From the NCBI RefSeq assembly GCF_003333325.1, contig NZ_QOLC01000098.1, positions 91,181-155,180 on the forward strand: a DNA stretch of 64,000 nucleotides, read 5' to 3'. Positions 54,590-63,913 of the stretch are shown here, in pieces. The notes under the pieces are model-generated. The model saw only the letters and a program-made list of their open reading frames with translations. It did no database searches and was not told where the DNA came from. The position numbers and the translations under genes were made by a program. How positions within the stretch are numbered: position 1 is the first letter of the stretch; every line of letters starts with the position of its first letter. This DNA is from Candidatus Ulvibacter alkanivorans (GTDB lineage Bacteria > Bacteroidota > Bacteroidia > Flavobacteriales > Flavobacteriaceae).

Positions 54590-55891
54590 TTAAGAACCAA
54601 TCTTGCTTAGATACGCTACATCGTTTTCGACTGTGAGTAACAGAACACTGGTGGCCGTACAAAACACCGGACTGGTAATACAGTGATGACCGTTCCAGCT
54701 TCCATCGTTATTTTGTATTTTTAAAATGCGACCGCTCATATCATCGTACCATTTTTTCCAATCCTTGTCTTTATTCACAACTAAAGATTCACCGGTCTGT
54801 AAAAAGCTCAGAAATTCTTCACCTCCATTATTTCCAAATCCGCTCAACACATCTTCGCGCTGTGCTACATCTTTTGCAGCTGTATATACATTAAATGAAG
54901 TTGTATACTCCATAGCCTCTGCTTCACTCATACCGGCTTTTCTTAAATTGGCTACGGAAACATTCGCATCCTTATCCAATTTCCCGTCTTGTTTGGCTTT
55001 ATTCACGACTTCTTCGGCTTGACGTGCTTCTTTTGCGCCTGCGCGAACACTTCCACTTACTGCGTACAACATAACCCCTGCTCCGTCGTCGGTTTTTACG
55101 TTACCCGACTCGTTATCATAATTGCTTTTTTGATAAGCGCGTGCACGATCTAACACCTCCTCATCTACCAAAGCTCCAACCGATTGCGCAGATTCTAATG
55201 CACTGTTTGCTAGTCCACTTTGTAATACGCCAGCCCAACCGGCTCCGGTTTGTCTGCCTGTTGCATCGGTGGCTTGTTCGATCTTGGCGACACAAATATT
55301 TAAACAGTCTTCTACGCGCTTCTTATCTACGCCTCTTAGATCTCGGTCTAGTAAACTGGACAAGAACTGAGCAGCCAATACAGCGTCGATATTCTGACCT
55401 AACTTTGTTTGTATCTGCGTTCCTCGAACTTGCGTAATATATGGGTCATTGGGATTTGCAGCCTCTACGGTATCTAACAAATATGAAATGGCATTCTTTA
55501 GGTTTTTGGCATGAACGCCTTTTTGTAAGGTCGTACCACTGCGAAGAAATGCCATCGCAACCATGGCAGTAGTTGCAGGATCGGCTTTTACAGCATGAGG
55601 GTCGCGAATATTCTGTGCGTGATGACTACCGGCCCCATATCCACCATTTTCAAGTTGTGCTTCGGAAAGCCAGGCAAGTCCGTCGCGAACTGACAACTGG
55701 ACATTGGTGTCTGTTTTGTATACATTAAAGTCTTCGGAAGACTGCTCTCCCATTACGGTCATAAATACGCAACCATCAGTTGGTTGTAAGGTTCGTTTTG
55801 TTTCGGCATAAGACTTTGTTTCAGAAAGAAGCAAATACACCGCACCCAATAATACCATTGGGATCGCGATCAATATTGTTTTTGTTTTCAT
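54590..55891 (-). CDS. Exported alpha/alpha-toroid (terpene cyclase/prenyltransferase-fold) protein
   Basis: 433 residues with an N-terminal membrane or signal segment (MKTKTILIAIPMVLLGAVYLLL). QLENGGYGAGSHHAQN and the C-terminal LKIQNNDGSWNGHHCITSPVFCTATSVLLL resemble the QW-like repeats of the squalene cyclase/prenyltransferase toroid; in between, TGAGWAGVLQSGLANSALESAQSVG continues the helix pairs. A Cys-rich end (CITSPVFC) suggests a disulfide or ligand. No DxDD cyclase motif is visible, so enzymatic cyclisation is unlikely. Function unknown. Confidence 0.6.
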   Translation of the reverse strand: MKTKTILIAIPMVLLGAVYLLLSETKSYAETKRTLQPTDGCVFMTVMGEQSSEDFNVYKTDTNVQLSVRDGLAWLSEAQLENGGYGAGSHHAQNIRDPHAVKADPATTAMVAMAFLRSGTTLQKGVHAKNLKNAISYLLDTVEAANPNDPYITQVRGTQIQTKLGQNIDAVLAAQFLSSLLDRDLRGVDKKRVEDCLNICVAKIEQATDATGRQTGAGWAGVLQSGLANSALESAQSVGALVDEEVLDRARAYQKSNYDNESGNVKTDDGAGVMLYAVSGSVRAGAKEARQAEEVVNKAKQDGKLDKDANVSVANLRKAGMSEAEAMEYTTSFNVYTAAKDVAQREDVLSGFGNNGGEEFLSFLQTGESLVVNKDKDWKKWYDDMSGRILKIQNNDGSWNGHHCITSPVFCTATSVLLLTVENDVAYLSKIGS

Positions 55892-56068
55892 TGTAAATGA
55901 TTTTAAAATTCCTTCCGAAGCTATTCATTAAAGACAGAGAGAAAAACCAAGATTGAGGAAGCATGGGCTTTTATTGAGGCAAGTGTATATACTGTTTAGT
56001 ATTTAACAAAGAATCCCAAACAGGTTCGCAAGAATTTTGCTATTTTTAGCCTCTTAATTTATGTTGAA

Positions 56069-57352
56069 ATGAAGAAGATTGCTTTCTGTCTCTCGCTGTT
56101 GCTGAGTATTTTAATGGTTTCTTGTGGCGGTGACGATGATTACGACCCCATAGACGATGATGACATCCAACCCCCCTCTGCTCCACAAAATCTTACGGCT
56201 TCTAATATCACTGAAACCACCGTTGATCTAAGTTGGGATGCGGCTACCGATAATGTGGCAGTCACGGGGTATAGCGTCTTTCAAGACGGAGTAGAAATAC
56301 AAACCAATGTGTCGACCACGACGCTCACTATTACCGGACTTACCGAGGAAACGACGTATGCATTTAGTGTAAAAGCTTTCGACGCTGCCGGAAACAGCTC
56401 TGCGTTTAGCAACACCGTAAACCCAACAACTTCAGAAGCGCCATTCGGGTTTAGAGACTCGCTCTCTCAAATGGAGATCTTTACGGGTGCGTTATCCGAC
56501 CTAACACCTGCCAATGGGGTACAACTGTACGAGTTAAACAGTACGCTATTTACAGATTATACTACTAAACAAAGACTTATTAAGCTGCCTGAAGGAACCG
56601 CTTTACAATATAACGGTAATGACTTGTTACCAGACTTCCCGGATGAAACGCTTATCGCCAAGACCTTTTACTACAATCTTGACGACACCAATCCGAGTCT
56701 GGGTAAACAGATCATTGAAACAAGGGTGTTTTTGAAGATCGAAGGTTCGTGGCAAGCCGGAAATTACATTTGGAACGATACACAAACCGAAGCTACCTAT
56801 ACAGAAGCCGGAAATGAAATTCCAATAAGCTATATAGACAGTAACGGCGACACTCAAGAAGTAGATTATCTTATTCCTTCGAAGCAAGACTGTTTTACGT
56901 GCCACAATAACAATGGACAAACCTTTCCTATTGGAATGAAACTAAGGAGTATGAATTTTACGCCGTCGTATACCGGACAAAATCAGTTAGAATTCTTTAT
57001 CGCCAATGGACTCTTAGAAGGTCTTGGTGATCCAAGTAGTGTTAGTGTACTTCCGGATTGGACGGACGATGTGAATTTTGACATTTTTGAACGTGGACGT
57101 GCTTATATTGATATTAACTGTGCGCATTGCCACCGTCCTGGAAGTAGTGTGCCACCAGAATTCGATATGGATTTTAGATTAGAAACACCTTATGCAGACA
57201 CTAAGATCTACGACAAGCGATTTAGTATCGAAGCGCGTTTTTCGGCTACCATACCCGGATATAGAATGCCACAGTTGGGGCGCACTGTAGTGCACGAAGA
57301 AGCGTTGACCATGTTGATGGAATATTTGCAAGAAATAGAACAACCGGAATAA
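56069..57352 (+). CDS. FN3 plus diheme cytochrome c lipoprotein
   Basis: 427 residues. Lipobox region VSC at Cys19, then an Asp-rich linker, then a fibronectin type III domain at about 34-118 (PPSAPQNLTASNITETTVDLSWDAA). The remainder carries two heme c motifs, CFTCH (about residue 275) and CAHCH (about 352), in a cytochrome type related to SO_2930. It could carry electrons at the outer surface. A terminator follows. Confidence 0.8.
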   Translation: MKKIAFCLSLLLSILMVSCGGDDDYDPIDDDDIQPPSAPQNLTASNITETTVDLSWDAATDNVAVTGYSVFQDGVEIQTNVSTTTLTITGLTEETTYAFSVKAFDAAGNSSAFSNTVNPTTSEAPFGFRDSLSQMEIFTGALSDLTPANGVQLYELNSTLFTDYTTKQRLIKLPEGTALQYNGNDLLPDFPDETLIAKTFYYNLDDTNPSLGKQIIETRVFLKIEGSWQAGNYIWNDTQTEATYTEAGNEIPISYIDSNGDTQEVDYLIPSKQDCFTCHNNNGQTFPIGMKLRSMNFTPSYTGQNQLEFFIANGLLEGLGDPSSVSVLPDWTDDVNFDIFERGRAYIDINCAHCHRPGSSVPPEFDMDFRLETPYADTKIYDKRFSIEARFSATIPGYRMPQLGRTVVHEEALTMLMEYLQEIEQPE

Positions 57353-57374
57353 TACCAATCGTAATCCAAAATAG

Positions 57375-57405
57375 AAAACCGCTCAGTTTGAGCGGTTTTT
57401 TTATA
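57375..57405 (+). terminator. Terminator after the FN3-cytochrome gene
   Basis: Stem AAAACCGCTCA / TGAGCGGTTTT, loop of three bases, T7. Confidence 0.85.
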
Positions 57406-57467
57406 CGTAATTAAACCTAAGATAATGAAACTAGTCCTACCATATATTCATCCTAAAAATTGGAATT

Positions 57468-57896
57468 ATGAAAAACTGGATATTTTTAGCGGTACTACTC
57501 ATAGGTTTTACTGCTTGGTCACAACAACCGGAATCTAACAAAAAAGAACTTCGGAAGGAACGTAAACAGCGCATGAACGAATTCTCTCCTGAACAACAAG
57601 CTGCCTTACGTACTAAGAAGTTGGCTTTACACTTGGATCTTTCCGAAGCACAACAACAACAGGTTCAACCAATAATTCTCGAAATGCTGTTATTGCGTAA
57701 AGAACGCACTAATGTAAACTATGAAACACTTTCAACGGCCCAACGTTTCGAACTTAGATCAGACGGTCTAGATAAACAGCTTGAAATGAAACAAAAAATG
57801 AAGGACATTTTAAGTGAAGTACAGTACGAAAAATGGGAAAAGAGCAAGCGATCACAAAACAAGAAGGTCATGCGTCGAAAAAAATCTAGAGGATAA
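57468..57896 (+). CDS. Small secreted Spy-like protein
   Basis: 142 residues, signal peptide MKNWIFLAVLLIGFTAWSQ, then a basic helical protein: FSPEQQAALRTKKLALHLDLSEAQQQQVQPIILEML, with the LxLSxxQxxxVxPI pattern seen in Spy/CpxP-like chaperones. Basic C-terminal tail. Followed 75 bp on by a similar short protein. Confidence 0.6.
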   Translation: MKNWIFLAVLLIGFTAWSQQPESNKKELRKERKQRMNEFSPEQQAALRTKKLALHLDLSEAQQQQVQPIILEMLLLRKERTNVNYETLSTAQRFELRSDGLDKQLEMKQKMKDILSEVQYEKWEKSKRSQNKKVMRRKKSRG

Positions 57897-57971
57897 CTAA
57901 TTTTTGGCGTGCTTTTTGGTTAATTGAAACTAAAATGGTTATTTTAGTGACCTATAATTAAATTAAAAACG

Positions 57972-58322
57972 ATGAAAAATTTAGTAAAAGTAATAGCGTT
58001 AGTATTTGTAATGGCTCTAGGAGTTCAAACAACCTCAGCGCAAAGCTTATCTCGAGATCAAGACAGACCGGAAGTAATCGCAAAGAAGACAGTTGCCGAT
58101 CTATCGGAGACTCTTGATTTAACAGGAGATCAGCAAAGAACACTTTTTAGAGCATACGTCGTAAAAGAAACAAGCTATAACAAACGTGTTAAAGGTAAGG
58201 ATGTAAGCAATCCTACCGTTGCTGCGAGCAAAAAAGAAATCGATGAGCAATTAACACGAAATGTTAAGTCTGCACTAAGCGATGCTCAATTTAAGAAATG
58301 GCAAAGCCTTCAAAAGCAATAA
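57972..58322 (+). CDS. Small secreted Spy-like protein, second copy
   Basis: 116 residues, signal peptide MKNLVKVIALVFVMALGVQTTSA. The helical part VADLSETLDLTGDQQRTLFRAYVV and VKSALSDAQFKKWQSLQKQ resembles the previous gene's pattern (a LxxDL...Q...SDAQFxKWxxL layout). Probably a duplicated or related periplasmic chaperone-like protein. Confidence 0.55.
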   Translation: MKNLVKVIALVFVMALGVQTTSAQSLSRDQDRPEVIAKKTVADLSETLDLTGDQQRTLFRAYVVKETSYNKRVKGKDVSNPTVAASKKEIDEQLTRNVKSALSDAQFKKWQSLQKQ

Positions 58323-58337
58323 TTATATAGATCGAAT

Positions 58338-58371
58338 AAAAAAGCCTTCCGCACAACGGAAGGTTTTTTTA
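58338..58371. terminator. Bidirectional terminator at the hemL end
   Basis: Stem CCTTCCG / CGGAAGG, loop CACAA, A5 before and T7 after. The hemL stop codon lies in the T tract. Confidence 0.85.
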
Positions 58372-59658
58372 TGCCAATTTTTTAGCAACCTTACGGCAGG
58401 CCTCGATGGTCTTATCTAGATCTTCGTAGGTGAGTGCGTCGGTTAAGAACCAAGTCTCGAATGCGCTTGGTGCAATGTAAATCCCTTCAGAAAGCATTCC
58501 ATGGAAGAAATCCTTAAACTGTTTATTATTCGCCAAGGCCGCTGTTTTAAAATCGGTTACAGCTGTTTCAGAAAAATGTACCGAAATCATAGAGCCTACC
58601 CGATTTATGGTATGAGTGATCTCGTGTTCAGTTAATGCTTCAGCTATGCCGGTGTGTAAGTATGCTGTTTTCTTCTGAAGTGAATCAAATATACTCGGAT
58701 TGGTATCTAATTCGGTCAACATAGCCAAACCTGCTGCCATTGCTAACGGATTACCACTTAATGTGCCTGCTTGATATACCGGACCTAGGGGTGCGAGATA
58801 ATTCATTATTTCTTCCCTGGCAGCAAAAGCACCTACAGGTAAACCGCCACCAATCACCTTTCCGAAGGTAACAATATCGGCATTTACCTTGTACAATTCT
58901 TGTACGCCTCCTTTTGCTAATCGGAAACCGGTCATTACTTCATCAAAAATAAGTAAGATATCGTTGTTATCGCAGAGTTCACGCAATCCTTGAAGGAATC
59001 CGTCTGCCGGTGGAATACAACCCATATTCCCTGCTACAGGCTCTAAAATGATACAAGCAATCTCGTTTGGATTAGCTTCTATTAGCGCTTTTACACTAGC
59101 TAAATCATTATAGTCGGCTAAGAGTGTATCTTTGGCTGTCCCTTTGGTAACTCCCGGACTGTTGGGGGTTCCAAAAGTAACTGCACCACTACCTGCTTGT
59201 ATCAAGAAGGAGTCGCTGTGACCGTGATAACATCCTGCAAATTTGATGATCTTGTCTCGTTTAGTAAAACCGCGTGCCAGACGAACAGCGCTCATACAGG
59301 CCTCTGTCCCGCTGTTGACGAATCGAATTTTATCAATATTAGGTACCATTTTCACAGCGAGTGCTGCAATTTCGGTCTCAAGTTGAGTGGGCATTCCGTA
59401 AGAAGTGCCCAGTTTGGCACGTTGGATCACTGCTTCTACGACCGGTGGGAATGCATGACCCAAGATCATAGGACCCCATGAATTAATGTAATCGATCAAT
59501 GTATTTCCGTCTTCATCGTAGAGATAAGCACCTTTGGCGTGTTTCACAAAGATTGGATCTCCACCAACGGCATTAAATGCACGCACCGGAGAATTTACGC
59601 CACCGGGAATAACTTTTTGTGCTTCAGAAAATAAAGCACTACTTCTCTTATAGATCAT
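58369..59658 (-). CDS. hemL: Glutamate-1-semialdehyde 2,1-aminomutase
   Basis: 429 residues: [76 protein letters not shown] and the PLP lysine in [16 protein letters not shown]. It makes 5-aminolevulinate in the C5 route to heme. Length matches the family. It is followed 5 bp on by the glucosaminidase gene upstream in direction, on the same strand. Confidence 0.96.
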   Translation of the reverse strand: MIYKRSSALFSEAQKVIPGGVNSPVRAFNAVGGDPIFVKHAKGAYLYDEDGNTLIDYINSWGPMILGHAFPPVVEAVIQRAKLGTSYGMPTQLETEIAALAVKMVPNIDKIRFVNSGTEACMSAVRLARGFTKRDKIIKFAGCYHGHSDSFLIQAGSGAVTFGTPNSPGVTKGTAKDTLLADYNDLASVKALIEANPNEIACIILEPVAGNMGCIPPADGFLQGLRELCDNNDILLIFDEVMTGFRLAKGGVQELYKVNADIVTFGKVIGGGLPVGAFAAREEIMNYLAPLGPVYQAGTLSGNPLAMAAGLAMLTELDTNPSIFDSLQKKTAYLHTGIAEALTEHEITHTINRVGSMISVHFSETAVTDFKTAALANNKQFKDFFHGMLSEGIYIAPSAFETWFLTDALTYEDLDKTIEACRKVAKKLA

Positions 59659-59663
59659 AAATG

Positions 59664-60506
59664 TTATTGATTTTTTACAGGGTGCAAATATAACACTTGT
59701 CCTACAGAAATGGTATTAGATGTTAAACCGTTAAATTCTTTTAATGTTTCTACTGTTAAATTGAAACGACGGGCAATGGCATATAAGGTATCCCCCTTCT
59801 TAACGGTATGTGTGCCAATTTTTGTACTATCGGGCTTAGTAACACTTAAAGTGGTTCCTAGTACTTGTTGATCATATTTGGTGAGACCGTAGCGTTCAAT
59901 GATGCTAATAAGTTTATCCGGATATTTCGGATCTGTCGCATAACCAGCTTTGCGCAACCCCTTTGCCCAGCCTTTATAATCGTCTTTTTTTAACGTAAAT
60001 AGATCTTGATATCTACTGCGTTGTGTTAGAAATAAGGAATGGTCGCGAAACGAGTATTTCGGATCTATATATTTTCTGAAACACTCCTGCAATTCGTCGT
60101 CGTCGTGATACACCCGTTCACCTGTCCACTCTCGATGGCACTTAATTCCAAAGTGGTTATTCGCTTTTCGGGTAAGCTCACCACGTCCGGCACCACTTTC
60201 CAAGATCCCTTGTGCAAGTGTAATACTAGCGGGGATCCCGTACTGCAACATTTCTTCCATAGCAATACCACTATACGTATCTATATAATGGGCAACTACA
60301 TCTTTGTAAGGTGCATCCGGTCCAGGGCTATCGGTTGTTGACGGTGTGGACTCAGCCTCTTCCTTATCTGTTTTTTTAGGCGGATTGGTACGAACTACAC
60401 GTTCTTTTTTGGTGTTTTGTCTAGAAGTAACGGTTCGTTTTTTTGAAGTACAACTACTAGCAATAATAAGGCATAATAAGAGGATGGTAAAACTTCTTGT
60501 AAGCAT
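59664..60506 (-). CDS. Secreted glucosaminidase with LysM domain
   Basis: 280 residues. N-terminal lipoprotein-like signal ([19 protein letters not shown], lipobox ASSC). Basic linker, then the Glucosaminidase/FlgJ-type domain: [29 protein letters not shown] with catalytic Glu in LESGAG. LysM near the C-terminus: [29 protein letters not shown]. It cuts peptidoglycan sugar links and binds the wall by LysM. One base separates it from the next gene upstream. Confidence 0.9.
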   Translation of the reverse strand: MLTRSFTILLLCLIIASSCTSKKRTVTSRQNTKKERVVRTNPPKKTDKEEAESTPSTTDSPGPDAPYKDVVAHYIDTYSGIAMEEMLQYGIPASITLAQGILESGAGRGELTRKANNHFGIKCHREWTGERVYHDDDELQECFRKYIDPKYSFRDHSLFLTQRSRYQDLFTLKKDDYKGWAKGLRKAGYATDPKYPDKLISIIERYGLTKYDQQVLGTTLSVTKPDSTKIGTHTVKKGDTLYAIARRFNLTVETLKEFNGLTSNTISVGQVLYLHPVKNQ

Positions 60507-60507
60507 G

Positions 60508-61449
60508 TTAACTTTCGATTTGCGGTAAATTTTTGTTTTTTAGAACGGTATTCATTCCGGTAATTCCTTGTAGGCCTCCGGTATGAACGGCTAAAATACA
60601 GCTATTTTCAGAAAATAAACCGTTTTTAATTTGATCTATAATGCCGTACATCATCTTAGCTGTATAAATCGGATCCAACTGTATTCCGGTATTTTTTTTG
60701 AATTCATTCATAAAACGAATTAATTCGCGATCTATTTTAGCATACCCTCCAAAAGAATAAGCATCGGTTATGGTATAATTGTTCTTTTCTGAAAATTCTT
60801 CTATTGTTTTCTTCTGAAAGTTTCCTTTTAATGCTGAAAATCCGATCAGTTGTTGATGCGGTAGTGCTGCATTTATCAAACCTGCTATGGTGCCTCCGGT
60901 TCCTACGGAAGCACAAATATAATCGTATTGTGCGTCCTGTGGTTGCAATATTTCTTCGCATCCTTTTATGGCGAGTTCATTCGTTCCGCCTTCCGGAAGT
61001 ACGTGATATTTTTTTGGTGATACCGCAAGATCATCAAATAATTGAGCGGTATCTTTTAATTTATAGGCAGCTCGATCTACAAAGTGTAATTTCATACCGC
61101 ATTGGGAAGCGAATTTTAGGGTCGAATTAGTAGCATAACTGTCTTTAAGTTCGGCTCCACGAATAATCCCAATGGTCTTTATCTTCATTAATTGACCTGC
61201 AGCAGCCGTGGCAGCTATGTGGTTAGAATATGCCCCACCAAAGGTAATAAGTCCTTCTAATTTCTTCTGAAGCACATATTGTAAATTGTACTTTAGCTTT
61301 CTGAACTTGTTCCCCGAAATAATTGGATGGATCCTATCTTCTCGTAACATATCCAACCTTATTGTTGATTCAACATACGGTTTTAACGAAACCAACTGTC
61401 TATCAGAAACATAAGGCGCTTTAAAAAAATTAGAAGTGGATGTGTGCAT
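60508..61449 (-). CDS. PLP-dependent D-cysteine desulfhydrase / ACC deaminase-like
   Basis: 313 residues. PLP Lys in SGNKFRKLKYNL, ligand loop TFGGAYSNHIAATAAAG, and phosphate-binding SVGTGGTIAGL, matching the 1-aminocyclopropane-1-carboxylate deaminase/D-cysteine desulfhydrase branch of fold-type II. The branch acts on ACC or D-cysteine; which one is not decidable by eye. Precedes the glucosaminidase gene. Confidence 0.85.
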   Translation of the reverse strand: MHTSTSNFFKAPYVSDRQLVSLKPYVESTIRLDMLREDRIHPIISGNKFRKLKYNLQYVLQKKLEGLITFGGAYSNHIAATAAAGQLMKIKTIGIIRGAELKDSYATNSTLKFASQCGMKLHFVDRAAYKLKDTAQLFDDLAVSPKKYHVLPEGGTNELAIKGCEEILQPQDAQYDYICASVGTGGTIAGLINAALPHQQLIGFSALKGNFQKKTIEEFSEKNNYTITDAYSFGGYAKIDRELIRFMNEFKKNTGIQLDPIYTAKMMYGIIDQIKNGLFSENSCILAVHTGGLQGITGMNTVLKNKNLPQIES

Positions 61450-61708
61450 GCTTGGTTATAGGGTCCAAATTTCTAAATAATAAGCAGAAATGAAAATATA
61501 TTTAGCCATTTAATGTAAAATTAAGTGAGTTTACACAATGTTCATTGGAGACCTTTGAACAAACTTCACCAAAAGTTCGAACAAGAAAATCCATTTTTTT
61601 AACATTTAATTTTGTTTTTTGTTAAATTTTGATGTATTTCATCGATTATTATAGTCTTTTAACGATTATTTATTATAATATTGTAGGAAATATCCTAACA
61701 GAAAGATT

Positions 61709-63913
61709 ATGAAAAGAACACTACGCAACCAAATTTTATTATTCTTGACAATAATAACGGTGTTTACTTTACAAGCACAAGTGGGTATTGGCACAACTTC
61801 GCCCCAAGCCGGCTCAATTTTAGACATTGTAAGCACAAACAAAGGTATTCTATTGCCAAAGGTGAATATCACAAATTTGAACTCTATCGCTCCTATTACG
61901 GGAGGCGCAACAGAAGGGCTATTGGTCTACAATACGAATGTTTCAACCGGCGTAGGATTCCATTACTGGAGTGGTAGTGTATGGATTCCATTTAACAGTA
62001 AAGACTGGAAAGAAGGAGGAAACGTAGGAACAAACCCTGCCACCGATTTTATTGGAACCACCGACAATACGGCTCTTCGGTTTCGCACCAACAACACAGA
62101 ACGTCTAGAGATCACAAACAGCGGACTGTTACGTGCATTCAGTCCGGGATCTGCGAGTACTCCATTTTTATCCTGGGGAATTGATACCGATACAGGTATC
62201 TTTAGAGGAACGAACGATCAATTAGACTTCTCGGCCGGTGGTCTCGAATTCCTATCTTTAAAAGAAACTGCGAATGACGAGTTGGTGGTTAACGGTACAG
62301 GTGTAGACCTAAACGCTAGGTTTGCTACTAGTGGAGATGCTAATGCTTTCTTTATAGATGGAGCGAACAACAATGTAGGGTTTGGCACGAATACTCCTAA
62401 TACAAGCTCACAATTAGAATTAGCGAATACCAATAAAGGTATACTTATAAATCGTGTTGCTTTAACTGCGACCAATTCGGCCAGCCCTATCACATCACCG
62501 GCAACTGGATTGTTGGTGTACAATACGGCAAACGCAAGCACAGGCAGTACTGAAGTATTACCGGGGTTTTATTACTGGGATGGTTCTAAATGGGTTGCTA
62601 TGGGAGGTACCAATGGGCGTGACTGGTCACTAGAAGGAAATGCAGGCACGAATCCGAGTAATGAATTTCTAGGAACCACAGATGCCACAGACCTTGTTTT
62701 ACGAACTACAGATACTGAACGAATGAGAATTATTGCTGCCGGAAACATCGGTATTGGAAATGCGCCATATACCAATGCATCTGTACGTATTAATAACGCG
62801 CCGTTCGCGTTTGGTTTAATTAGTGAAACTTCTAGCAATGGTGGGGCCGTATATGGCGTAGATAGCGGCTCAGGGATTGGGTTACGCGGTGAGAACACCG
62901 GAACCGGGCTAGGCGTTTATGGGTATTCAGCCAATTCGCATGGAGCCTATACGACTACTGCATATACCGGCGGATCCTTCTTGATTGGAGGAATTCAAGC
63001 TTGGGGATCGGGTGGAAATGGCGCTAATGGTGTTCTTGCAGTAGCTGATAAGAATCCGTCCTCTCGGTCAAATATGGCGCTACGCGCTGTTTCAGGAAGT
63101 ACAACATCTATTTCTACCAATCAGATACTTAACGTTGGCGTAAATAGCAACGCGACCGAACTATCGTTCTATGGTCTTTCCGAAGGACCTATTACTAGTA
63201 TTGGAACTATGGAGGCTGCACGATTCCAAAGCAATTACACTAGCGATGCCGTAAATGCAGATGCTAGAGACCCTAGAGCGATGTTAGCAGGTTATGTAAG
63301 TAATGCAACAACTCCTATTGGTACTCAAAATGTATATTATGGGGGCTATTTCTATAGCGGAGGGTCAAGCAGTAATTCATCTTATGCATATGCAGGTGCC
63401 AGAGTTGGCGGCGCTAATTACAAGATCATTGGAAACGGAACGGTGTCGACCATCGTTGACGGTGACGGAAGAGACGGTGAACAGAAGATCATGTTTGCTC
63501 CTGAGGCTCCCGAAGTGTTATTTGAAGATTATGGAACCGGTACCTTAGTAAATGGAACAGCAACGATTGCAATTGATCCTATTTTTTCTAATAACATTGT
63601 GGTGGACAGCCAGCATCCGTTAAAAGTGTTTATACAATTAGAGGGTGATTGTAATGGTGTGTTCGTAACGAATAAATCCAAAAATGGTTTTACGGTAAAG
63701 GAATTACAAAATGGAAACTCGAATGTGGCATTTTCGTGGCACATAGTTGCAAATCGTAAGGACGAGGTTAATAGAACTTCGGGTGAAATTTCTAATTACA
63801 GTAGTCTTCGTTTTCCAAATGCCCCAAGATCGATTTCTCCAGAAACTTTGATCTCGAATGAAGTAAGACCATACAACCCCGAGTTACATGTTTTTTCAAC
63901 CAATAATCAATAA
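61709..63913 (+). CDS. Large secreted repeat-containing surface protein
   Basis: 734 residues with signal peptide to about 24 (FTLQAQ). Two related blocks: SPQAGSILDIVSTNKGILLPKVNITNLN (about 30-170) and TSSQLELANTNKGILINRVALTATNS (about 230-375), each with GLLVYNT...YYWDG/WSGS...W and GTTDN/DA...LRFRTNNTERL. Such blocks are common in Bacteroidota surface proteins and phage-tail-like fibres. The middle is Gly/Ser/Asn-rich, and the C-terminus (LFEDYGTGTLVNGTATIAIDPIF to AFSWHIVANRKDE) is a compact domain. No T9SS signal seen. Confidence 0.65.
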   Translation: MKRTLRNQILLFLTIITVFTLQAQVGIGTTSPQAGSILDIVSTNKGILLPKVNITNLNSIAPITGGATEGLLVYNTNVSTGVGFHYWSGSVWIPFNSKDWKEGGNVGTNPATDFIGTTDNTALRFRTNNTERLEITNSGLLRAFSPGSASTPFLSWGIDTDTGIFRGTNDQLDFSAGGLEFLSLKETANDELVVNGTGVDLNARFATSGDANAFFIDGANNNVGFGTNTPNTSSQLELANTNKGILINRVALTATNSASPITSPATGLLVYNTANASTGSTEVLPGFYYWDGSKWVAMGGTNGRDWSLEGNAGTNPSNEFLGTTDATDLVLRTTDTERMRIIAAGNIGIGNAPYTNASVRINNAPFAFGLISETSSNGGAVYGVDSGSGIGLRGENTGTGLGVYGYSANSHGAYTTTAYTGGSFLIGGIQAWGSGGNGANGVLAVADKNPSSRSNMALRAVSGSTTSISTNQILNVGVNSNATELSFYGLSEGPITSIGTMEAARFQSNYTSDAVNADARDPRAMLAGYVSNATTPIGTQNVYYGGYFYSGGSSSNSSYAYAGARVGGANYKIIGNGTVSTIVDGDGRDGEQKIMFAPEAPEVLFEDYGTGTLVNGTATIAIDPIFSNNIVVDSQHPLKVFIQLEGDCNGVFVTNKSKNGFTVKELQNGNSNVAFSWHIVANRKDEVNRTSGEISNYSSLRFPNAPRSISPETLISNEVRPYNPELHVFSTNNQ

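Noticed and set aside
61709..63913. Phage tail fibre in a prophage
   Set aside because: No other phage gene, integrase or attachment site lies in the window; the signal peptide fits a secreted surface protein.
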